Assembly: GCA_026874595.1 (NCBI GenBank)
Contig: CM049314.1
Coordinates: 56,902,300 to 56,966,299, forward strand
Source: Sipunculus nudus
Taxonomy: Eukaryota; Annelida; Sipuncula; Golfingiida; Sipunculidae
DNA length: 64,000 nt
Direction of reading: 5' to 3'
In this document: in pieces, positions 1 through 11,735 of the stretch
Position numbering within the stretch: the first letter of the stretch is position 1
Layout: each line of letters opens with the position of its first letter
Notes under the pieces: generated by a model
What the model was told of the DNA's origin: nothing
The model's database searches: none
Seen by the model: only the letters and a program-made list of their open reading frames with translations
Made by a program: the position numbers and the translations under genes

Positions 1-435
1 AGCTTACATTAACCGTAGCATAAAACACGAATGCATTTTTGCCTGAAAATACCTGGCATAAATCATTTGCTTGATTTTTTTACAAATAGGAAACTCTCTT
101 GGTAGATCAATTAGACATACCACAAACAATGTATATAAAATTATTAAATCAGAAAATCTCAGAAGCATGCAATGAATTACAGCAAATTAAAAAATGTTTA
201 GTATGGAAAGAGTCAAGCTCTATAACCAGTCAAACAATTATTATTGAAGTTACCACATGATGTTATAATGACAGTATACTTTCTCCATAATACCATAATT
301 TTATTATCCAGTGGTGTAAAAATAGATGATTAATGTTTACTATAATCTGCTACTACAAAATGCTTTCTCAGTATAAAACCCAATTCCTATTATCATCAGT
401 GTTGAATAAAACATGCATTCCATAACACTGAACAT
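1..435. other. Intergenic, AT-rich, no feature seen
   Basis: I see no open frame, RNA gene or repeat that I can support here. It lies downstream of the 3' end of the minus-strand pseudogene that ends at 436, so it may hold that element's 3' flank. Confidence 0.4.
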
Positions 436-2290
436 TTAATCATCAGATTCAGCGGCTCTGCACGAAGTTAAGTTTTGATAGAAGGTGTGGTAGGGTTTCG
501 GAATTGCACCTTTGTTGCACAGAAACATCAGGTCAGCACAGATGGGCTTTGGCTTGTCAGCGAGAGGAGGAAGAACCGCACTATGAAGATCTGTCATGGG
601 TTTGTGTCTCACTCTTTTGAATAGATCCAACACTTGGTACTGTTCGTCATAGTTGGTTTTAACCCAGATCTTACTCTGGAAACCTTTGATAACTTTCAGG
701 ATCCTGATTTCCTTCCATGATACCGACCCATCGTCTACCTTGTTGACCCAGCTCCTAGCATAGGTATTAGCATATTGAAGAAGTCACCTGTGCTCATCTC
801 TTTCACATGGTATGGCTTATTGTCCTTTTTAGCCATTCTTGCAATCATGTAAAATTGTTCAGGTGTGTAAACAGATAGGCCCTTTTTAGCTTTTTCAATG
901 ACACTATGCAATCACCCTCTTTCGTTTTGCGTATGGCCGGGCTCCGAGTACTTGGGAATTATTGTGTCTATGTTTGGAAGGATGATAACTGCATAGAGGT
1001 ACATCATTGCAATGTACTTATTATGGTTTTGACCACTGCAGTCGTCAGACCATAATGTGAGATTCTTAACTGATGTCTTTCTACTTTTGATGAAATCGTA
1101 CACGCATGTACCTATTTCATTTGGGCCTCGTCCGGCGATTCCCGTTATAGCAAAACCCTGTTTTTCACCCGTCATAAACCGTAAAATTGAAAAGATTGAG
1201 TTTACGCTTGTAATAAAATATGGATATATCTCCGTTTGGAAGTGAAATCACCTTTTCCAAATCAAACATGGTACATACCGAACTGTCATCTGCTTGGGTT
1301 TCTCTTTTATCATCTTCTTTTTTTTTTTTCGACTGATCTTCTTATTCATTTCATGTTGAGCCATCATTTCTTTCATGTTTTCTTTCTCTTCAGGAGAGCT
1401 GTTTTCAAACTCAGCACATAAACTGCACTGGTCCTTCTTTGGCTTAAAGAAACCAATATTAAACCCTGTATTAAATATAGACTCATAAAGCCACTTTTTC
1501 CCACCGGTTTACCTTCATTTTCCTGGAACCGCACATACATGCAGTACATTTCAGACAGGGTGAGGTTATCCCTGAGATATTCCCTCCTGTTTGTTGTCTC
1601 AAATAGTGCTACTCTACCCGAGGAAACATGTTAATGTGATCCCGTATTCCTTGTTTAATTTCATCCACCCTTTTTCTGTTGTCATGCTTTCCTCTCCCAT
1701 CCGACAATACCACTCCTTCTGGCGTCAACGTTTCAAGGGCCGTTTTTTTTCAGCCTCTTTTATCCCAAGTGTGTGTAAATAAAAGACTTTACACGTCGCC
1801 ATATTCCGACCATCAATCTTCAAATTCCAGCTGTAGCTGTACTTCCGCATGGAATTTAATTTGTTCACTTTTTGTTTAGTTTCGCTTCTCACCACATTTC
1901 TGCAATGGAACTCTTTCCTTCTTTGGTATTCTCCCATGCTCCAGAACTCCTTGAACAAATTCCCTCGCTTTTCTTGACTTGCCTTGCATTTGTACCTACA
2001 TGTCATTCCACATCCCACGCCCATTTCTCTTGATTGCACAGTTTTGCCTATCTCGGATATATATGCCAAACCTTTGTTTCTTTTCATCTTTTTCTCATTT
2101 CTCTTCCACTTGCTGACCTGTCTTTTCCTTTTTCTTGGAAGCAATGGCACAGTTTGAACTTCATCATCACATTCACTATCAGAACTGATCCTTCTTTTCA
2201 TTCGTGACATCATTTTGATAAGTGGCAAAGCCTCATCATCAGAATCATCCCGTGTCTTTTCTTCAGTTGTTGAGTAGACAATATTGTCTA
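436..2290 (-). pseudogene. Frameshifted copy of a multi-copy WSD-CSGQN (DUF7869-like) protein family
   Basis: Reading the minus strand from about 2290 to 436 gives pieces of one protein in several frames. The N-terminal piece (2228-1725) is basic, with RKRKRQVSKWKRNEKKMKR and then a Cys-containing stretch (GCGMTCRYKCK). Next come GVVLSDGRGKHDNRK and HINMFPRVE, then EYLRDNLTLSEMY in another frame, then FNTGFNIGFFKPKKDQCSLC in a third. The best-kept piece (1175-912) has LTLWSDDCSGQNHNKYIAMMYLY and SEPGHTQNE. The C-terminus (633-436) reads LMFLCNKGAIPKPYHTFYQNL and ends at a natural stop. The order matches an intact family member, so this is one decayed copy with several frameshifts and in-frame stops. 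The family is abundant in cnidarian, arthropod and mollusc genomes and is probably tied to mobile elements. The domain name comes from memory and no function is known. A candidate splice acceptor lies just upstream, near 2280. Confidence 0.7.
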
Positions 2291-2445
2291 CAAGTCAGTA
2301 TTATGTATGAATAATTGATTGTTTCCATAAGACATGAAATTTAATATAATATGCATCATTTCACACATTTATTATATATCCAATATAATAATAAAAGATA
2401 TACAATAGAAAAACATATCACATAGTTCATTACAGACGTACTGTA

Positions 2446-2508
<63 letters not shown>

Positions 2509-3427
2509 TATATTTATATAAATATATATTTGTATATATATATATATATATATCGACGTTTCTAGATTTTTAAATGCCATTTATTTATTTTTTTTAATAT
2601 CAAACACATCATTGTCACACATAAATCTGTTATACAAATTTAACCATATTCAACATTATATAATTAATGAATGCTTATTTTATAGTTTTATGAATTATTA
2701 GGAAAACACGTTTTATATTATATTTTTCAGTTTTCCTCATGAATGTATATAATACATAAATAATCATGTCAAATATAACAAATGAATGCTGATTATACAG
2801 TTTTATAATGCATTAGGAAAAATCTATTTATTTGTTTTAATATTTTGCACATACCTTACATGATACACAAGTAAAATTTATAAATTTATATCTCATCATA
2901 CCAAATTAATTCTGTTACATTATAATAAAGTATATTATATTTATTGATATCTCCTTTTTTAAATCATACACATATCACAAATTTCATATGTAATATACAT
3001 ATCAATATATCAAATATTTTTTTCCTTTTATAAAGTATTATATAATAATTAAAATATAAATTAAGGATTCACTAATATATTAAACAAAATCACACATGAT
3101 TTAATATCCAATATATTATAGTATATCATTTGATCAGACATGTTAATTCGTACATCTTATAGGAGGAATTATAATTACATCATTAAATAAGTGGATGGTC
3201 GATGGGGAAACTATTTTTGATGAAACGCAAAATTTTGAATGAAGAAAGATCCTAGAAAGATGCAAATTTATGCAATAAATGTTCCACCCTGTAGAATATT
3301 TAACAAGTATAGTGCCAAAATGTTCTGCACTGTCAGTAATAATGACCATATATTATTATTCGTGCAGACCAATAACATGTATTAATTGAAATATAATGTC
3401 TAAAATATATGGATCATCTGTATTATG

Positions 3428-3487
<60 letters not shown>

Positions 3488-3998
3488 ATATATATACTTA
3501 TTGTATATATATAATATATATAATAAATTATATATTTTAGATTATGTGTGATGTTATAACATATTTTATATGAATATATATATATATTTATATTAGTACC
3601 GGTATATAAGTAGAGTAATATAATACCATAATTATAAATTAAATGAATTTAGATTTTTGATGATATTATGACATTACCAGACTATATGTTTTTTATCTAT
3701 AATAAATATATAATAAAAAAATACAATAAACAAATGTAAATAAAAATACTTGCCATTTGTCTGATGATCTTGAAAATCTCGACATCGAAAATGCAGGGAG
3801 GAGTGACAAGATAATAGTGGCACCATACACCACTGTTTGGCTGCAGATTGATTGATTAGCTAATGCACAGTAATTAAGTCTTGATGATTATTTGTTGCTG
3901 ATATTGTTGTCATACAATATAATAATGGTATTTCCATTGTAACACTTTGTGCTATTTATTTAAAGTGCAGAGGTACCCTATGTTTTGTGCACTTGTCT
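2291..3998. other. Extremely AT-rich block with (AT)n tracts
   Basis: This block is almost entirely A and T. It holds pure or nearly pure (AT)n runs at 2447-2506, 2532-2553 and 3430-3475, plus TATG variants just after the last. No coding frame is credible. It may be an accumulation of microsatellites and decayed repeats. Confidence 0.6.
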
Positions 3999-4253
3999 AG
4001 TGCAGTAACCCTGTAAGTCAAGGTACACAACATACACAACAACAACAACACTGGCGTCTCCAGTGCAGTATGTCTGTAACTCAAGTAACAGGGTTACTGC
4101 ACTGGTGTAATATAGTTACATGAATAGTGCACTTAGCTAAAGGGAATTAATTCATCAACTAAACTTCCTCCACTAATGTCTTTGTGTATGTTCCTTTATA
4201 AAAACAATAAATGTCCAAATGTGACAAAATGTGAGTTACAGGGTTACTGTACT
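3999..4253. repeat. Three copies of an 18-bp motif, one inverted
   Basis: The motif TTACAGGGTTACTGCACT occurs inverted at 3999-4016, direct at 4086-4103 (one mismatch) and direct at 4236-4253 (one mismatch). The first two form a stem of about 17 bp with a 69-base loop that includes a short (CAA)n. This could be a small foldback element or a set of repeated binding sites. No protein context helps decide. Confidence 0.45.
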
Positions 4254-7200
4254 GGGGGTGCGATTTGTTTCCTTTCTTGTTTTGCTATAACCTTAATCTG
4301 AAATCAAAAGATAATATGTGGTCTGATTAACATACCCCTGGTGTAGGTCTCGAGAGAAATGCGTTGATCCTGAGCATCGACGGTCCTTCTCATTGCCGAA
4401 ACTAGAAGGACGGTGATTGAATTTCTTATCAAAAAGGAACGATCCCATGGGCGGTTTGCCATATTTGACTTAATTAACCTAAAGATACTTAGCTGTTATT
4501 TATATATCCCTGTCGTGTAACTGTGGTGCGGCAGTGATTTGAAAGCCACCTAGCTGGAGTAATGAGAGTATGCTCTGACCATATGCTTCTTCAAATATTA
4601 ATGGATCGTGCATTGTTTGAGCGACGGTTTGTTCCTATGATTGATTAACTGGCTGGACTTATCTTTTTCACCTAACCACAAAGTTCATCAACGACATATT
4701 TCTTGCAGGTTGTTTGGGCATGTCTTTGATAACTAGTAAGTTTTGTAATGTTTAACGTTTAACAATTTACATTTTCTGTTTTAGTATTATCTTGAAGTTA
4801 ATTAACATTTCGGTACACCTTGACCTTCAGTTTGTTGTGAGTATATTAACACATTGACATTATGAATCGGCTTGTTCCCCACGTAAATATCACGGTACAG
4901 GGTATCCACGTTTCCTTGACCTTAGGTAACAAACAAATAGTCTTGACTATAATGTAGTTCAAACATAATTTTGTAACCTGTGTCTCCGTTTATATAGTCG
5001 TGAGTACATATAATCTATCAAACAAGACAGCATTTAATATTACACCGTGACATAATTGTAACCATTACATATATTTAAAGAAATGTTTCTTAATTGTTGC
5101 ATTAACTGATGATTGCTTCCTCCTCTTTAGTGAAATGCTGAATATGAAGGTTTTCATTATAAACCTGTCTCCTGTTTGTTGTAATGAAGAAAAGGTCAGA
5201 GTCATTTTTGTCATGCCAGAAGAAAAAAAAATTCCGACATTAAGGAATTTTGATCCTATTATAGGAAAGGAGTGATTTGCAAACTGTATATCTAAATATG
5301 GTTTTCTCATCTTCTTTAGGGTATTAATTCTACTGAACCCTTCTTTATTAGTGTCATTGGTTCATATCTTTTCAATATAACAAGCCTCACAAATATTTGA
5401 GATGTTTGACATAGTTTTAAACGAAATTTATCTAAATGTGACTTTATACTGTGTGTAATGTTTCTGCAATTAAGTTTAAAGAATTAAAGAGTATTCTTAA
5501 AATAATTAATAAACGTACCACCAGCTGTATCTTGTTTGAAATAATTACTGGGTGGTCCCACACTATCTTGCGTTTTGCATGTAGCTTTTTATAATAAAGT
5601 ATTATTTATTTACATCTATGTAATGAGCTCTTTAATTGTCATCTCTGAATAATTTAACTGTGCTAAGGAGCGCTTCAAAAAGAGGACATTCATAAATGTG
5701 TTGAAAAATAGATAATACAATCCTTGTGATGCTTTGACTAGATCAGCCAAAAACGTCAATTGCTATATAACTATTGTTTAACTGTGACTATCTTGTTAAT
5801 TTAATCAGACAAAACTGTGAGATGGAGAGTGAAGCTATAAATGATAATCTTTGAATAAACGGCAAAATTAAATACTGCTTCAGGTAGTAGCCTACCTGTT
5901 TTTAACTAGCTGCCGAGTTTAATATTAATGGTATGCAACATTACGAATAGTTCCCCTGCAACGCGAGTAAGACTTTAACATTGCAATAGCATTCGAATAG
6001 AAAGCCAACTTATTAACCAACTGTCGGGTTGGTCATTAGATAGAGGAAATTTTCTCATTTTAATTTATTTGCAAGATATATCAGTCACGTATGTCGTATC
6101 AGTCACAACATCAGATTAGTTTACCCTTACAATAAGCATGCCACCAGTCTACTAGAAGAACTGTGAATATTCATTTAAATTATTGTTTTTTTTTTAATTT
6201 TCGAAGCCATACTCTTTATATTAACAAATATGAAAAGCATATTCATTATTTTTTTTCATTTCCATTCATTTTTTCTAATATTCACACATATATTGTTATC
6301 ATAAAATAGTTTACTCTGTTTCAGTGTCCATATGTCACATGGTCTACTATAAATAAACTAATTGTTTTACGTATGAATTTGCTCCTGCGTTGTTATATAA
6401 TGGTTCAAATCCGTTAAGGCTGTGTGCATATAATTTGTGTTTCAACACTAACCTCGATATCCTAGGCATATCCTAGTAGGCATTCATGTCAAGAATGTCT
6501 GACAAAACCACATACACCTTGTGTACAAAATGGTTGGTTGGTACTTAAATAAAGTAATGTCAATTGATAATTGTAGGTTGAACGCGGATTGACGTTGCAC
6601 CATTCAGAGAAAATGTACCTATGAGGTTTATTTATCTTAATCAATAATATTTGAATAAATAAGGTGTAAAATAACAATATGTGTGCGCAATACACGTATA
6701 TGACTTCATACAGTTGATATCCAGCGTGTGAAATATTGTCCAATAAATATAATGTGGGTTTTCTTAAGAACTATAATTTTAATGTTCTATATAATTAAAT
6801 ATTAAACAATTCTGCAGAAAATGTTTCATCGGTATATCAAACATATTTTATGTGATTAACAAATAAACCGCAAAACAGAATATCCCGTCTAATAAAGTAT
6901 TGCTTCTTGTCAGATATTCTATGTATTCTTTGGACATGAACGTATTTTATCATTTAAAAGTGTTATATTTGGCAAAATAAATAAAATCTCCATTGTATGG
7001 CCGGTTCATCATACAGTTATGTCCTCCTTATGTTTCTCGGGAATTGCGTCACCATACCTTTCGTCTTTGTTTATAGGTTTACGCGTGATTTTTTCTATGG
7101 ATTAAGTCAAGGTCAGATGTCTATGGTACGAATATACTCAAATTGCCATACATAAATCAACTGTACCATAAATGATAATATATCAGTGACATTTAAAAGA

Positions 7201-7580
7201 TATTTTCACAAATGACCTTATATTATGGGGTCAGTTGGTATTTCATCTGGTTTATGTACACCGATAAGGGAGACATAGAGACAAAAAAATATGTTGAAGA
7301 GCAATGCTTACATACACTCATAAGTGACATCACTAAACATGATCCAAATGAAACGTTCTTAATGTTCTCTACCAGCCACTTGCTACTTAAGTGTGTTTTT
7401 AGGAGCCACATCATGCATTTAGGTGTATTAAGGCTTTTGTCATTTATTGTACACATTCTAAAGCTGAACCCTTGGATTGTACATGCACATTCTGTAGAAA
7501 AGCCCCGTAGAATGTATACATACCATGGCCAACATTATGACTGTACTTCTTCTATAGATATACCATAGAATGTATACATG

Positions 7581-7581
<1 letters not shown>

Positions 7582-7621
<40 letters not shown>
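7582..7621. repeat. (AT)n microsatellite
   Basis: Pure AT dinucleotide tract of about 20 units. A second tract follows 140 bp later. Confidence 0.9.
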
Positions 7622-7624
<3 letters not shown>

Positions 7625-7756
7625 GAGACTACTTCAGAATTCATATATAATATAATTTTGCCTATAAGCAGTCGATGCCTAGAATTGCACTAGACAAAAC
7701 CCAAGTTTGATTAAAATATCAATTGATCTGAGTAACAGGCCTACAATCACCGATAA

Positions 7757-7759
<3 letters not shown>

Positions 7760-7826
<67 letters not shown>
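7760..7826. repeat. (AT)n microsatellite
   Basis: Pure AT dinucleotide tract of over 30 units. Confidence 0.9.
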
Positions 7827-7829
<3 letters not shown>

Positions 7830-10012
7830 GTCCGTTGACCTTAACCCGGCCTCCTGTGTGCAACTTTATTTAACGGTAAAGGTTTACGAACAATATGCAT
7901 GAACACTATACCGCATACAAATGAAAACGACTTCGTAGATCGATGAAACCCCTACAGGTCAGCTGATATGAAAATGTCAGTCAATATTTACATGTTGTTA
8001 ACCAGTCTGTTCACTATTGCCCATCTATTGGTCTCAAGTCACGACTTTCTAGCCATAATACATGTAATCCAAGATAAATAGTGAGACGCTAGATATGTGA
8101 TAATTCTAAATATCATTCAGTCAAGTACACTCAAACAAATACTACAATATGGATATATTTCTCTCTGTGGATTATTTAGTTGACCCTAAAATGAAACTGG
8201 AATTTTCCAAAATAGCAAGAAGGAATTGAAAGAATTTATATCCATAAATCATGTCATAACTCAGGGCCTGAATATTCTTTGATATGAACCCTTCAAATGT
8301 TTGTTTTACAAAAGCTTTGACATATATTTAAAAATATCCCCTACACAGTATTAGATCATACGAAACAAGGAACATTAAATTTATTACAGTAAAACTCCGA
8401 AATTACGACCAGCACCAAGACCATTATATAGTGGTCGAGGTTGTTTCAAGGTTTGACTGGCTAGGATATGACAGCAGTCCATACGGTTGCGTTGTAGATT
8501 TTAAGTGCTCTAAACCCCCTTGTGTCTGTTCATAACCCTTTGGAATTACCTTTCCAGAGGGGTTCCACGACATGATAACAACGGGCCATCCTATAAAATT
8601 TATGAGTCACAAAGAAGTTAAGTCAAAAAGAAAAAAAGTAGAAATTCATAACAAAGGGCAGCTGGAACATCAATTTATGGTAATTATTATTAATAATTTA
8701 ATATACACGGGGTGCTTGTTTGAAGTTTAAATGTGGTATGTCATGATCCACTGCATTGTATACAATGCATGTCCATAAAGGTCAGAGTAAAGGGCTAATG
8801 CCTCCTGCATATAATCAACATCTTAAAAAGCTACTTGGCGTTGACCGTCCGGGGTTCAGGTCGATGGTAAGGTGCAAAGTGCAAACGTTATCGGAACATA
8901 GAAAGATATCGTTATTTAGAGATGATCGCTAGACTGAGTTGGACTTAGGCAATATTTTATTGTATACCGTTTCTAAAAATTACAACCCCGTCGTTAACGT
9001 TACGTATAGGTCTTAGAAAATGTATAAAATAGCTTGCAGTGCAGCTATACATTTTCTGCAGTCTGTCTCCTGTGGATTCTAAACTGTACCGGTTAAATAC
9101 CGCAGGACTTGATTAACCTCAGGCGGTCAGTCAGGCAAACGTGTGAGATTATTTTATGTAATCGCAGTTTTACGACATTTTCATCGAACGGCGTTTTATG
9201 TTAAAGAGTATCAATATTTAATTATAACATGCATGACATTTGTTTATAGATGAGCCTTCTGAGGTAAACTATGCAAAAGTCGTATGAGACATAAATATTA
9301 GGAAATTTTTCCATGGTTTTCACACGGAGTCCAACTCTAGAATACAGATTCGGAGACAGGAAATATCTCCATGATACATCGTACTACAACAAAAAGCAAA
9401 TACAATTGATATTACAGGAAAACATAATTAGTTTCATGTAAAGTCTTATATCAAATGAGTGTGATGACACATACTAACAAAATAAAATGTGCTTACACAA
9501 TATCTATAATACATGTTCATGTCATTAGGATCAACAAATCATTAGGGAAACTAGTTCATACCAACAGCTAATACTACATTTTGATAAAAGAAAATTGCTC
9601 GGTTTTGTCAATTATCATTGGGATAAAAAGTGCAACGGAATGCTTTTAGTTTTTAGTTATTTAATCCTTATAATTGATGCCATGTAAATCTGCTTTGAGC
9701 TTTTAATTAAATAGTGAATCCTAATGACGGAAAAGATTTCATGACGGTAATTTTGATTACTCTGACGCCTTACATATCAACCCAACCTTGCCAAATGATA
9801 AAAAGCAATACACGGGTTTACCAAATATGTTTTTCTCGCAAATGTCAGATTACATGGAAATGTCACCTAAAACAAATATACGCTTGATTATTGAATGATT
9901 CAAGTGTTGTTAAGGCACGATTTTCAAAAGGTTAATTATTATCACGGACAGACTATAATATCAATTCTCACTGTTTTCAGTATTTCCTTACTGTATTGCA
10001 GTACAAGCTGCT

Positions 10013-10022
10013 ATCTATATAT
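10013..10022 (+). promoter_or_regulatory. Candidate TATA box of the lectin gene
   Basis: CTATATATTG lies 55-64 bases before the proposed start codon at 10077, which would put transcription start near 10045 and give a short leader. In DNA this AT-rich such a motif arises easily by chance, so only its position supports it. Confidence 0.25.
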
Positions 10023-10076
10023 TGTCATCTGATTTAGTGATCTCTTTACGAAACAAGTGAAAAATTCTTCAAAGAT

Positions 10077-10810
10077 ATGATTCACTGGACTAGGAATTTC
10101 TTCATCTTCATTTTGGCGGTGGAAATGACAACTAGCTTAGATGCCGATCGTCAACGCATTCCTCTCACAACGAGCCTACGTGGTATTTCCATGCAAGTAA
10201 AGTTACAAAATTGGATCGTAAGTAAAATTATGTAGTTAAAACGAAGGCGTGTACTTTAAGTTACTTTAAGGTTCGGTGAATGCAGAGATAAAACGTGGAT
10301 GTATTAATTACTATATAGGGGAAAGGAAAATAACGGTGCTCTTATGTCTGAAAGAGAACGGGGTTGAATGGATTGATTGGAGCCACTGGAGTCCTTGCTG
10401 CAATGCTTGTGGACTTGGTCGTAAAATTCGGTCACGTGTTTCAAGCACAATTCAGGCATCCCATAAAGAGGAACAGTACTGTTTCCTGCGTCCATGTCCA
10501 GCAGGTAATGTTATTTTATACACTGTTCGCACATTTTAAAAGGTAGCTATAAACCATCACCGGTCCATATCTGAATCATTCTCATTGCTTATGAAGATCG
10601 ATGGACACAATGCCCTATTTGTTAATTCTTTAATGTGTAGAAAGATCAAATGCTCTATCTGATCTACTGTTTAGGGTTTCCTAACTGAGTGACATTCTCT
10701 ATCACAATAACAGCATTCACTAATCACTTATATATTATGAGAAACGCCAACAAGTATGGGGAAATTAAACACTATCTTGAACTTACAAAAAAGCATTTAG
10801 ATTCAAGACA

Positions 10811-10870
<60 letters not shown>

Positions 10871-11735
10871 GATGAGAACCAGTTGAATCCAGAGAATATT
10901 AATGTGTTAAATGATGACAACGCGTTTCATTTTCTATTATTATAAGATTAATGAAAAGCTTTTTTTTCTAATAGAAGTGAACGACCTTCTGCTTGTCTAA
11001 TCTCTAGATTTTTATACTAATTGGTACTCCTGTTAAAGAATCCGACATTTCCTGAAGCCTGCCGGGTAGGTTATTCAAGACTTGGTGGCACCTGTATTAA
11101 ACTAATACAGGAGACAAAGACGTTCTATGGAGAATTAGCAGCGTGTACTTCAGAGGGATCACACCTGCTCAAGGTAGAGAGTCAGCAACAAAGAGACTTG
11201 CTGGAGGAGTTTGTCTCTCCAGTGGAGGCAAGTTTAGGATCAGAGCTTTCTGTATAAGACACGTTTTCCTGTATACATGTCCTGAAGCCTCACTCTGCTA
11301 AATTATATCTGTCAGTGATGAAAGGCCACTGACCGTCAAGCGCAAAATAAGGAAAAGAAACATCTTACATCTCAACATCTTAAATTACATTCTTAGGGAT
11401 ATATTTAAGAATATTGTAATTACATAAGTATTCAGATAAATCGAAAATATTCCTTTATTTTCCATGAACCTGTATGATGTTTAAAATCTTACGATTTATT
11501 TACAGTTAAGTCATATGTGCACATCGGTGCATTTTGGCAGAATCGTTGGTTTTGGATGAATTCCAATCGAGACGACCTACCTGTAACGTTCCGTCCGTGG
11601 GATATGAAACTTGGACAACCAGACATGGTAAACCAGATTCCCGGGCAACCAATATGTGCAGGTTACGCTTTCCACATCACAGGGGCCCGTGGTTGGCATG
11701 ATGAAAACTGCATGACTGTTTTTGAACACCCGTAA
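10077..11735 (+). CDS. Secreted TSP1 + C-type lectin domain protein, four exons
   Basis: Hand-built model: exons 10077-10217, 10357-10504, 11070-11251 and 11511-11735, GT-AG introns, intron phases 0, 1 and 0, 231 codons plus TAA. Exon 1 gives a signal peptide (hydrophobic NFFIFILAVEM). Exon 2 gives a thrombospondin type 1 repeat (WIDWSHWSPCCNACGLGRKIRSR). Exons 3-4 give a C-type lectin domain starting at GYSRLGGTCIK (residues 97-107), with Cys122, Cys206 and Cys224. Residues 193-195 are QPD, the triplet that favours galactose in calcium-dependent lectins. WHD (219-221) takes the place of the usual WND. The protein ends FEHP directly after the fourth lectin segment, where a final Cys (F-x-C-E) is normally found, so one conserved disulphide seems to lack a partner. 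Predicted role: extracellular sugar binding. The exon 1 donor could instead be at 10197 (same phase), and the exon 2 acceptor at 10356 is weak. Joining exon 2 to exon 3 restores CPAGY, a typical start of long-form lectin domains, which supports that junction. Confidence 0.72.
10812..10870. repeat. (AT)n(AG)n compound microsatellite in lectin intron 2
   Basis: About 18 AT units run straight into about 12 AG units, inside the intron between 10504 and 11070. Confidence 0.9.

Larger units (their letters stand above)
4254..10012. other. Intergenic, no supported gene
   Basis: I found no open frame with a recognisable domain. A 118-codon frame at 7212-7568 has no motif and abuts (AT)n, and I do not call it. 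Two long microsatellites are listed separately. Near 8388-8460, a stretch reading CAGTAAAACTCCGAAATTACGAC resembles the end of a Tc1/pogo-type miniature element, but I see no partner end. The last part would hold the upstream control region of the lectin gene. Confidence 0.4.

Noticed and set aside
1057-1879. Plus-strand frames opposite the WSD-CSGQN pseudogene
   Set aside because: They are antisense shadows; the minus-strand reading gives ordered family motifs.
2447-3475. Replication origin or matrix attachment region because of extreme AT content
   Set aside because: Similar (AT)n tracts are spread across the whole window, so AT content alone does not support a special role.
6403-6416. GGTTCAAATCC, a tRNA B-box-like string
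   Set aside because: No A box at the right distance and no cloverleaf arms upstream.
7212-7568. 118-codon plus frame
   Set aside because: No motif, no splice context and a repeat-flanked end; overlapping minus frame equally long for chance.
11226-11236. GAG|GCAAGT as a rare GC donor for lectin exon 3
   Set aside because: It gives phase 0 like the chosen donor but drops residues, and a normal GT donor at 11252 fits the phase and the domain better.
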